Shown here: one piece after another, positions 7,413-13,750 of the stretch
Layout of the letters: every line of letters begins with the position of its first letter
How positions within the stretch are numbered: the first letter of the stretch is position 1
DNA from: Candidatus Hydrogenedentota bacterium
Lineage (GTDB): Bacteria; Hydrogenedentota; Hydrogenedentia; Hydrogenedentiales; CAITNO01
NCBI GenBank assembly: GCA_903922535.1
Contig: CAIXUF010001288.1
Coordinates: 1 to 18,003 of the forward strand
Reading direction: 5' to 3'
Length of the DNA stretch: 18,003 nucleotides
Position numbers and translations under genes: made by a program
The notes under the pieces: generated by a model
What the model was told of the DNA's origin: nothing
Database searches by the model: none
The model's input: only the letters and a program-made list of their open reading frames with translations

Positions 7413-7562
7413 GTGGTCGTTGCGACCGGACATCCGCGTCTGCCGTCTTTCCTATGGCCGGCGTTCTGTTGGTGTGCCGAGGGTGTGCCGGTTCCTATCC
7501 CGCGCCCCTCCAGGCGCATTGACATCGATCCTCCGCGGCAAAACCAACCCCGCAACCAGGAT

Positions 7563-7593
7563 GTGGCAGTTTGCATATATTTTTCATTATAAT
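7563..7593 (+). promoter_or_regulatory. Probable promoter of the Spy-like/pilin-like operon
   Basis: A perfect TATAAT (7588-7593) lies in a conspicuously AT-rich island within otherwise GC-rich DNA, about 35 bp before the start codon of the next gene. The best -35 match is GTGGCA (7563-7568) at a long 19-bp spacing, so the -35 part is weak. Confidence 0.45.
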
Positions 7594-7628
7594 AACCTAT
7601 GGCTGAAGTTTCACCCTGGAGATGAGTC

Positions 7629-8318
7629 ATGCAAGCAGAACCCGCGAAGAAATACTCGAAGCTCAAACTTATTCTGGCCGGCATTGGCGTGGTATATCTT
7701 GTCGGCGCGGGGGTGTGGGCCGGACAGGCCTATTTGAAGAGCAGGGCCGCGGCAAAGCAGCCCAATCTTGCCGCCCATCCCGAACTCGCCAGACAGACGA
7801 TGATTGATCGCGAGATAGGGCGGTACAGCGAACAGCTTGGACTTACCGACGACCAGAAGAAACAGGTGCATGACATTCTTGACCAGTCTGGAATGAAGAA
7901 CGCCGAGCCGGGGCAGGCCATGCAGGGCATGCTGGAGCTGCGCAAGAAGATACGTGACATACTGACTCCGGAGCAGCAGGAAAAGATGGACAAGGCGCAA
8001 AACGAGCGCGTGAACCAGTTCGCCGACCGGATGGTCGACCGGCTGAAGAAGGAGGTCGGCATTACCGACGCGCAGGAAAAGGGCATCAGAAGCATCATGA
8101 ACGAGTCGAACCCGCTGAAGGCGGGCGCCGACACTTCCACGCCGATACCGCAGCGTCTCATGCAGGCGCGCGAGCGCATACGCGGCCTGCTCACGCCGGA
8201 ACAGCAGGAGAAATTCGACAAGATGCAGGGGCCGGGCGGCGGCATGGCCGGCATGGGCGGCGGTTTCATGCGCCGGTTCCGCCAGGGCGGCGGGCAGCCA
8301 TCCCAAGAGGAGAACTGA
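7629..8318 (+). CDS. Membrane-anchored LTxxQ (Spy/CpxP-like) protein with duplicated domain
   Basis: A 229-residue protein with a short basic N-terminus, one membrane segment (about 12-34) that may be an uncleaved anchor, and an alpha-helical, charged periplasmic part. That part is an internal duplication. Unit 1 (about 65-124) runs from [19 protein letters not shown] to [20 protein letters not shown]. Unit 2 (about 134-200) runs from [19 protein letters not shown] to [20 protein letters not shown]. The LTxxQ pattern is the hallmark of Spy/CpxP-type periplasmic chaperones and stress sensors. The tail (201-229) is rich in Gly and Met. The start ATG 7629 has GGAG seven bases upstream. It ends two bases before the pilin-like gene, whose ribosome-binding site lies in its last codons, so the two are translationally linked. 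A role in folding or quality control of the exported pilin-like protein is inferred, not shown. Confidence 0.75.
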   Translation: MQAEPAKKYSKLKLILAGIGVVYLVGAGVWAGQAYLKSRAAAKQPNLAAHPELARQTMIDREIGRYSEQLGLTDDQKKQVHDILDQSGMKNAEPGQAMQGMLELRKKIRDILTPEQQEKMDKAQNERVNQFADRMVDRLKKEVGITDAQEKGIRSIMNESNPLKAGADTSTPIPQRLMQARERIRGLLTPEQQEKFDKMQGPGGGMAGMGGGFMRRFRQGGGQPSQEEN

Positions 8319-8320
8319 TC

Positions 8321-9295
8321 ATGCGCCGCAGGGGCTTTACGCTTATTGAACTTCTGGTGGTGATCGCCATCATCGGCATCCTCGCGAGCGTGCTGCTGCC
8401 GGCGCTGTCGCGGGCGCGCGAGGCGGCGCGCCGCGCCTCCTGCCAGAACAACCTCAAGCAGTGGGGACTGGTCTACAAGATGTATGCCGGCGAGAGCCCG
8501 GCGAACAAGTTCCCCCCCATGGAGTTTGAATGGGAATGCCCGGACCCGCTGGCGGGAACGGACCGCCTGTGCGCTGCCTTCGGACCGCGCGTGGACAGCA
8601 TCTATCCCGAGTATCTGACCGACTTCAACCTTGTCTTCTGCCCTTCTGACTCCACCGACCGGCCGGAGCAGCACAAGGGCGACAAAGGCAACTGGACGCT
8701 GATGGTCAAGGTGGCCGGGAACCGGCAGGAGGGCGTGGAGGCGATTGACGCGAGCTACACCTATTTCTCCTTTCTCTTTGACCGCTGCGGCGACACGGAC
8801 CCGCAGGAGCCCGTGGACGACGTGCGCGGATTCGCGTCGAACCTGGGCGTGGATATCCCGGCGGACATCAAGAGCATGCCGGCCCAGTTTCATGACACCT
8901 GGCGCGACATGTTCCGCTCCAGCATGCCGCTGGGCATGATGGGTGACAAGGCCGGATTCAGGCAGATGGTGGACATCGACCGGACCGTGCCCACGGGCAA
9001 CGGCAACGGCGGCGGCGTTTCCACGACGGTGTACCGTCTGCGCGAGGGCATTGAGCGCTTTCTCATCACCGACATTAACAATGCGGGCAGCGCCAATGTT
9101 GCGCAGGGCGGCGTGTTCGTCATGCTCGACAACGTCTCCACCGAGGTGGCGCGGTTCAACCACGTGCCGGGTGGCAGCAACGTGCTGTACATGGACGGCC
9201 ACGTGGAGTTTGTGCGCTATCCCCAGCAGGCCCCGGTCACCCGGAGCATGGCGGCCGTGATGCACCTGATGGACGTGCGCCCGTCGCTGCACTGA
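8321..9295 (+). CDS. Type IV pilin-like protein with H-X-DG C-terminal motif
   Basis: A 324-residue protein with a textbook prepilin leader. The leader MRRRG is cut before F6, E10 is the +5 glutamate, and the hydrophobic helix [20 protein letters not shown] follows, so it should be processed by a prepilin peptidase and assembled by a type IV pilus or type II secretion-like system. The globular part contains the [17 protein letters not shown] segment typical of the large pilin-like families of Planctomycetes, Lentisphaerae and Hydrogenedentota. It ends with [19 protein letters not shown], the processing-associated H-X9-DG motif; here H281 and D292 are ten residues apart rather than nine. No pilus assembly genes are in the window. 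The start ATG 8321 has GAGGAG eight bases upstream. It is the second gene of an operon with the Spy-like gene, and converges on the flippase gene with a 48-bp gap. Confidence 0.87.
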   Translation: MRRRGFTLIELLVVIAIIGILASVLLPALSRAREAARRASCQNNLKQWGLVYKMYAGESPANKFPPMEFEWECPDPLAGTDRLCAAFGPRVDSIYPEYLTDFNLVFCPSDSTDRPEQHKGDKGNWTLMVKVAGNRQEGVEAIDASYTYFSFLFDRCGDTDPQEPVDDVRGFASNLGVDIPADIKSMPAQFHDTWRDMFRSSMPLGMMGDKAGFRQMVDIDRTVPTGNGNGGGVSTTVYRLREGIERFLITDINNAGSANVAQGGVFVMLDNVSTEVARFNHVPGGSNVLYMDGHVEFVRYPQQAPVTRSMAAVMHLMDVRPSLH

Positions 9296-9343
9296 GCGTG
9301 GCGGACATTACCCGGTTGGCCATTACGCGAGCCGGCCATGGTA

Positions 9344-10774
9344 TCAGGGGCTGCGCCATGCCGCACGGATGAGCGCGCGGTCCCATGCGTCCACCGCACC
9401 CAGCGCCAGAACGGCGGCAAAATAGACGCACGCGCCCAGGGGAATGCCCAGGAACGGCGTGGCAGCGCGGAGCGGCCACAGGGCCAGGGCCATGACCAAT
9501 GCGGCCGCGGCGGCGCGCAGCAGCGCGCCTCCTGTTTCCCGCCACGCGAAACCCGTCACGCTGCGCGCGGCACAGACGCCGAGCAGTACGGCAATCAACG
9601 CGCCCAGTACAAGATTGACCCCCAGAAGCGTTGTTCCCTGTCCGGCAGTCAGGATGAGGAATAAAGCCTTTGCCCCACAGGCGGCGGCCATGATAATCGT
9701 GGCCAGCATCTGCCGTCCCTGGGCGCGCAGATGTACCGTGGCCACCGCCGACACCAGGAACAGGGCCAGCGCGCCGGTGAGCCCGCCCACGGCATAGGCG
9801 CCGGGCAGGAACTTTTCGCCGGCAAGCAGCACGGTGATCGGTCCTGCGAGCACCGCGCTGCCCGCAGCCAGGGGCAGTCCCAGCAGCCACGCGGCGCGAA
9901 ACACGCGGCCCAGCGCAAAACCCTCGTCTTTGCCGCCTGTCTTGCGGCTGAGCACGGGGTAGATCACCGAGGTCAGAATGTCCACAAGGGGAAACAGCAT
10001 CCACATGAAGCGCGCGCCGATGGCGTAGTAGCCCGTGGCCTCCGGTCCGGCATGCATCCCTAACAGCGGCAGGTCCATGCTGAAAAACAGCGTGGCGAAA
10101 AGGCCGCCCGCGGCGATTGGAGCCCCCTGGAAGAGCAGATGGCGCACGGCGCGCATCTGCGGAACCCGCCACCGCAGTCCAAAGACGCGGTGCGCCCAGA
10201 TCCCTCCGGAAAACATCCATAGCACATAGGGCGCCAGGAGCGCGGCCGCCAGCGCCAGCACGCCGCCGCCCGTCCACAGCACCCCCGCCGATGCCGCAAG
10301 CGTGAAGGCGCGCAGGAAAACCAGCATGAGCGAGGGCGGGCCGAAACGGCCGTCCGCGGCAAAGGGCGCAAAGAACATCCGGCCCAGCGTCGCGGCCAGT
10401 GCCACGCCCAGGCCGACGGCCAGCAGTGCGACGTCGGCGCGCATCGCCAGCAAAGACACAGGCAGCAGTGTCGCAAGACACAGCGCCGCCTGCGGCAGCC
10501 ACGAGGAGCCGATGAGTCTTCCGGACGCGCCGGGATCGCGGGCGATGTCGCGCACGGCGACATCGTACATGCCCATGTTGATCCAGACGGTCATGAGGGG
10601 AACCAGTGTGGTGAACAGGGCGTAACGCCCGTTGTTCTCCACCGACAATGCTCGGGAGACGAGCACGAACAGCGCAAGGGCGAATACTTTTTGGATCGCC
10701 TCGGCGGCAATCAGAATCGCGAGGTTGCGTCCGTGTCTGCCCGAGGGGGAGTGCATGGTGCCGGTCCCGCTCAC
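9344..10774 (-). CDS. Polysaccharide flippase (Wzx/MATE-like, MOP superfamily)
   Basis: A 476-residue, very hydrophobic protein with about 12-14 membrane helices across its length. The N-terminal block (RNLAILIAAEAIQKVFALAL, then VSRALSVENNGRYALFTTLV) is typical of the oligosaccharide flippases that move undecaprenyl-linked units across the inner membrane. A central positive loop (SRKTGGKDEGFALGRVFRAA) is also typical. The GTG at 10774 overlaps the stop of the sugar transferase gene (GTGA, 4 bp), indicating coupled translation. An in-frame ATG at 10756 is the alternative start. No strong ribosome-binding site precedes either, which fits coupling. The neighbouring priming transferase supports a role in exopolysaccharide or O-unit export. 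A MATE-type drug exporter is less likely given this context. Confidence 0.82.
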   Translation of the reverse strand: MSGTGTMHSPSGRHGRNLAILIAAEAIQKVFALALFVLVSRALSVENNGRYALFTTLVPLMTVWINMGMYDVAVRDIARDPGASGRLIGSSWLPQAALCLATLLPVSLLAMRADVALLAVGLGVALAATLGRMFFAPFAADGRFGPPSLMLVFLRAFTLAASAGVLWTGGGVLALAAALLAPYVLWMFSGGIWAHRVFGLRWRVPQMRAVRHLLFQGAPIAAGGLFATLFFSMDLPLLGMHAGPEATGYYAIGARFMWMLFPLVDILTSVIYPVLSRKTGGKDEGFALGRVFRAAWLLGLPLAAGSAVLAGPITVLLAGEKFLPGAYAVGGLTGALALFLVSAVATVHLRAQGRQMLATIIMAAACGAKALFLILTAGQGTTLLGVNLVLGALIAVLLGVCAARSVTGFAWRETGGALLRAAAAALVMALALWPLRAATPFLGIPLGACVYFAAVLALGAVDAWDRALIRAAWRSP

Positions 10775-12219
10775 ACCGCGCCGCGCCCGGTGATCACGAT
10801 GCGGGCGGTGGCGGCCAGGATGCGCAGGTCCGTACGGGCCGACATGACATTGAGGTAGATGAGATCATAGCGCAACTTCTGCCGGTACTCGGTGTCATAG
10901 CGGCCGTGTATCTGGGCAAGTCCGGTGAGGCCCGGCCGCACGAGCAGCCGGTGCAGGTAGAGCGGCTCCTCGCGCACAAAGGTCCCGGCAAACTCAGCCC
11001 GCTCGGGCCGCGGTCCGACGAGGCTCATATCGCCGCGAATCACATTCCACAATTGGGGCAGTTCATCAATGCGCATGCGCCGCAGCCGTCGGCCCACGGA
11101 CGTGACGCGCGGGTCTTCCTCGACGGCGAGCACGGGTCCTGTCCCGTCTTCCGCGCCGACGACCATGGTGCGCAGTTTGTGCAGCCGGAAGCGTCTGCCA
11201 AACAGGCCCACCCGGTCCTGCGCATAAAAGGCCGGACTACCGCCCGTGATGCGTATCGCGGCGGCGGCAACAAGGATAATCGGTGCTGACAGGACGAGCG
11301 TGGGAACCGCCACGGCCACGTCCATTGCACGCTTGACGAGTCCGTAGCCGGAACGGGCGGTATTGGGGCTCAGCCGCACCAGTGGCAGTCCGGCGAGGCT
11401 GAACACATCGGCCCCGGCCAGCAGCGCCAGCCGCACGTCGGGATTGACGCACACTTCCACACCGCGCCGGTCACAGCCCACCACGATCGCCCCCAGGCAG
11501 GCGTCGGACAGCGCCGTCGTGGACAGAATCACGCGATCAATACGGCCCGGGTCCACCCAGTCGCGCAGCAACGCATCCGCGCCGTCGCGCCCGGCGTCGG
11601 GGTCGAGCGGCGCTATTCCGGCGAGTTCAACGAGCCCCGGCGCATGGCGGCGTATCTCTTCGGCAAGTGCCGCGCATGCCTCCTCCGGTCCTGCCAGCAG
11701 CACGCGCAGCCGCCAGCCCATCCGCTGAAGCACGGCCAGCGCGGCCGCGCGGGAAGCGGCGTACCACAGGGAAAGCAACGCGGTGTCCATCACGGCCACG
11801 GCGCGAGAGAACTGCGCGATGGGGTCGTAGTACAACTGCATGAGCGCGAGGAACAGGTAACCGGGCAGCGCGCCCGCAAGGGCCGCGCCAAAACCGCCGA
11901 ACACGTGGTCCGACGATGCGAGCCGGCGCCGAAAGTCATGCAGCCCGAAGGCGTGGGCCATGGCCAGCCGCCATGCGAGAAAGAGCGGCATCCAAGACAA
12001 TGCCGAATAGAGATGTTCCGGCGGGATCGCCGTGCCGTAGCGCAGCACCATCGGCACAAGCATGGTTGAGAAAGCGGCCAGCAGATCCAACACGGCCAGC
12101 AACACACCGGGGCGCAGCCGGGACGGCGCGCCGACGGGAACGGGTTTGAACAGGGACTCCATGCGTTGATAGTACGGGGAAAGACGGGGTTCACGCAAAA
12201 CCGAGTCTATGATCGTCAT
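10771..12219 (-). CDS. Undecaprenyl-phosphate sugar-phosphate transferase (priming enzyme of polysaccharide synthesis)
   Basis: An inner-membrane enzyme of 482 residues inferred to transfer a sugar-1-phosphate from a nucleotide sugar to undecaprenyl phosphate, the first step of exopolysaccharide or O-antigen unit synthesis. The N-terminal half has several membrane helices and a CoA-binding-like region with RVLLAGPEEACAALAEEI. The C-terminal bacterial sugar transferase domain has KRAMDV (296-301), QDRVGLFGRRFRLHKLRTM, RIDELPQLWNV (383-393) and GDMSLVGPRPE (396-406), all hallmarks of WbaP/WcaJ-type enzymes. ATG 12219 is chosen because GAGG lies seven bases upstream. That start codon sits inside the end of a repeat block, so ATG 12162 (MESLFKPV) is a real alternative, though it lacks a ribosome-binding site. 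The frame is open upstream to 12384 only through repeat DNA. The gene is followed by the flippase with a 4-bp overlap. Confidence 0.87.
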   Translation of the reverse strand: MTIIDSVLREPRLSPYYQRMESLFKPVPVGAPSRLRPGVLLAVLDLLAAFSTMLVPMVLRYGTAIPPEHLYSALSWMPLFLAWRLAMAHAFGLHDFRRRLASSDHVFGGFGAALAGALPGYLFLALMQLYYDPIAQFSRAVAVMDTALLSLWYAASRAAALAVLQRMGWRLRVLLAGPEEACAALAEEIRRHAPGLVELAGIAPLDPDAGRDGADALLRDWVDPGRIDRVILSTTALSDACLGAIVVGCDRRGVEVCVNPDVRLALLAGADVFSLAGLPLVRLSPNTARSGYGLVKRAMDVAVAVPTLVLSAPIILVAAAAIRITGGSPAFYAQDRVGLFGRRFRLHKLRTMVVGAEDGTGPVLAVEEDPRVTSVGRRLRRMRIDELPQLWNVIRGDMSLVGPRPERAEFAGTFVREEPLYLHRLLVRPGLTGLAQIHGRYDTEYRQKLRYDLIYLNVMSARTDLRILAATARIVITGRGAV

Positions 12220-12276
12220 TGCGAGCCTCAGACCGCCGTTGGCGGCGATTCGTTGCCGAAGACCGCAGGGGGACTG

Positions 12277-12336
12277 GCACCCATTTCCGCTCATGGCCGG
12301 GGGAAGACGGCACAAGACCGCACCGGAAATGGGTGC
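12277..12336. repeat. Hairpin 1 of the repeat block
   Basis: A perfect 13-bp inverted repeat (GCACCCATTTCCG at 12277-12289 and its complement at 12324-12336) with a 34-nt loop. It is preceded by CCGCAGGGGGACT (12263-12275), which recurs inverted after hairpin 2. Confidence 0.8.
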
Positions 12337-12384
12337 TTGTACCCGAGCCACCACGCGCCGGACCTTCGCGAACACGGGTAACAT

Positions 12385-12443
12385 CCACCGATTTCAGGCT
12401 ACGGTCTCTGCCGCACAGTTGGGCGTTTGGCTGAAATCGGTGG
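12385..12443. repeat. Hairpin 2 of the repeat block
   Basis: A perfect 13-bp inverted repeat (CCACCGATTTCAG at 12385-12397 and its complement at 12431-12443) with a 33-nt loop. It is followed by AGTCCCCCTGCGG (12445-12457), the exact complement of the flank of hairpin 1. Hairpin 2 is therefore an inverted, diverged copy of hairpin 1. Confidence 0.8.
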
Positions 12444-12492
12444 TAGTCCCCCTGCGGCGCTCGTGTTTTCCTGGCAGGAGGGCAAAGCCCGA

Positions 12493-12554
12493 CGAAGCAA
12501 TCTCTCATATCCATCGCCCAAACTCAGGGTCATGGCGGGCAAGAGATTGCTTCG
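12493..12554. repeat. Hairpin 3 of the repeat block
   Basis: A perfect 13-bp inverted repeat (CGAAGCAATCTCT at 12493-12505 and its complement at 12542-12554) with a 36-nt loop. Its sequence is unrelated to hairpins 1 and 2, but its position follows the same 108-bp register. It merges into the right end motif of the block. Confidence 0.8.
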
Positions 12555-12699
12555 CTTCGCTCGCAATCACGATAGGCCCCGGGTCGTTGATGGTTGAATC
12601 CAAGACCAAGAAACGAACGCCGCATGCCGACTTGCAGTGCGGGCGCAGGGTTTGCGATATTGAAGGTCGGTACGGACAACTACAGGAGGGCATTGGGCA

Positions 12700-13620
12700 A
12701 TGTTTTCTCCAAATCGTTTGCTGACGCCGAAGGAGCAGGCCCTGTTGCTGGGGGTGGCGTTGGCGGTACTGGTGGGCTCGGGAGCCATCTATTGGTCGGC
12801 GCGAAGCGGCGCCCCGGTCCCTGCGGCAACGGTGGCCGTCGAAAAGCCCCAACCCGCTCCGGCAAAGCAATCGTCCGCTCCTTCGGCGCCAGTACCGGCG
12901 GCGGGCACTGCGCCCGCAAAGGTTTCTCCCGCACCTGCTCCTCCACCCGCGGCAGTGCCTGCCGCCCCTGCGGCAACTCCCGCGCCGTCCGCCGCAACGC
13001 CGCCCTCCGTTCCGGCCCCGCCCGCGGAGATTGCCGTCGCGGTGCGCGGCGGTGTGCAGCGCCAGGGCCTGTTCCGCCTGCCGCCGGACAGCCGGGTGGC
13101 CGACCTGATCATGAAGGCGGGCGGCGCGACGGCGGAGGCGGATCTTTCGGAAATCAATCTCGCGGCCAGACTGCTGGACGGCTCGACGCTGACCGTGCCG
13201 GTGGGCGCGCGGCTTACCGAACAGGACGGTCACCACCTTTCAGGCCGCGGCGCGCAGCACCATGCGGCGGCAAACCCGGCCGCCTATCTCGCGGGCACGG
13301 CAACTCCGGAGGCGACAGGCCCGACTCCGGGCCTGAAGATGGAGCCCCCCGGCCCGCAGACTGTTCCCCCCGAACCCGCCGCCGCTGTTCCGATGGTGAA
13401 GTCGAAAGGCAAAGCCGCCGCGGGCGGCGGGCCCATCAACCTCAACACGGCCACGCAGGGGGAACTGGAATCGCTCCCGGGTATCGGCCCGGCGCTTGCC
13501 GGGCGCATCATTGAGCAGCGCCGGGCAAAAGCCTTTGCAAGCGTGGATGAACTGGACAACGTGCCCGGGATCGGCCCCAAGAGACTCGAAGCGGTGCGGA
13601 ATCTCGTCACGGTGGAATAG
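12700..13620 (+). CDS. ComEA-like SLBB plus helix-hairpin-helix protein
   Basis: A 306-residue protein inferred to be anchored in the inner membrane and to face the periplasm. It has a membrane segment (about 13-33), a Pro/Ala-rich linker (about 37-109), an SLBB-like domain (about 110-170, IAVAVRGGVQRQGLFRLPPD and MKAGGATAEADLSEINLA), a second loose Pro-rich stretch (about 171-243), and a C-terminal double helix-hairpin-helix. The HhH part is INLNTATQGELESLPGIGP (246-264) followed by DELDNVPGIGPKRL (283-296). This is the ComEA layout: SLBB followed by HhH that binds double-stranded DNA without sequence preference during natural transformation. The start ATG 12700 has GGAGGG nine bases upstream. 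No other competence gene is adjacent, so a role in DNA uptake is inferred from domains only. The very long linker is notable. Confidence 0.83.
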   Translation: MFSPNRLLTPKEQALLLGVALAVLVGSGAIYWSARSGAPVPAATVAVEKPQPAPAKQSSAPSAPVPAAGTAPAKVSPAPAPPPAAVPAAPAATPAPSAATPPSVPAPPAEIAVAVRGGVQRQGLFRLPPDSRVADLIMKAGGATAEADLSEINLAARLLDGSTLTVPVGARLTEQDGHHLSGRGAQHHAAANPAAYLAGTATPEATGPTPGLKMEPPGPQTVPPEPAAAVPMVKSKGKAAAGGGPINLNTATQGELESLPGIGPALAGRIIEQRRAKAFASVDELDNVPGIGPKRLEAVRNLVTVE

Positions 13621-13643
13621 AAGAAGTTTTCCCCGCTTCTTTT
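13619..13643 (+). terminator. Weak terminator-like hairpin after the ComEA-like gene
   Basis: An 8-bp stem including one G-T pair (AGAAGAAG / CTTCTTTT) with a 9-nt loop starts within the stop codon of the ComEA-like gene. The stem is AT-rich and the T-run is short, so termination strength is doubtful. Confidence 0.35.
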
Positions 13644-13750
13644 GACCGGCGCATGCGCAGTGGACGATCCCGCGCCATTTATGCGAGACTTCACCCTGTC
13701 CTCTCACGAATGGGGCGCACGGCCCCGAACATAACGGAGTGAATCACACC

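Larger units (their letters stand above)
12212..12573. repeat. Palindromic repeat block (REP/MITE-like) in the divergent intergenic region
   Basis: This 362-bp non-coding block separates the sugar transferase and ComEA-like genes. Its ends are imperfect 14-bp inverted repeats (12212-12225 ATCGTCATTGCGAG against 12560-12573, 13 of 14 matching). Inside are three hairpins whose 13-bp left arms start exactly 108 bp apart. Hairpins 1 and 2 are mirror copies of one another. The end motif with ATTGCGAG resembles widespread REP-type intergenic palindromes. No target duplication and no coding frame of its own is convincing. The remaining gap (12574-12699) shows only the ribosome-binding site of the next gene. 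Confidence 0.65.

Noticed and set aside
6180..7433. A 417-codon minus-strand open frame with apparent repeats
   Set aside because: The periodicity is the mirror of the VCBS repeats on the other strand.
7563..7580. A sigma54 promoter (TGGCAG...TTGCA)
   Set aside because: The GG and GC elements are only 6 bases apart instead of the required 10.
7730..9292. A 520-codon minus-strand open frame
   Set aside because: It is antisense to the Spy-like and pilin-like genes; its composition is His/Arg/Val-rich and motif-free.
9296..9343. A bidirectional terminator between the convergent pilin-like and flippase genes
   Set aside because: Only a 5-bp perfect stem (TGGCC/GGCCA), or a 7-bp stem with two G-T pairs, is available, with no T-run on either strand.
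12191..12514. Small open frames in the repeat block as possible genes
   Set aside because: They translate palindromic repeat DNA in several frames equally well and have no start signals.
12212..12573. A CRISPR array, because of the regular spacing
   Set aside because: The repeated units are inverted and diverged, not direct identical repeats, and no cas gene is present.
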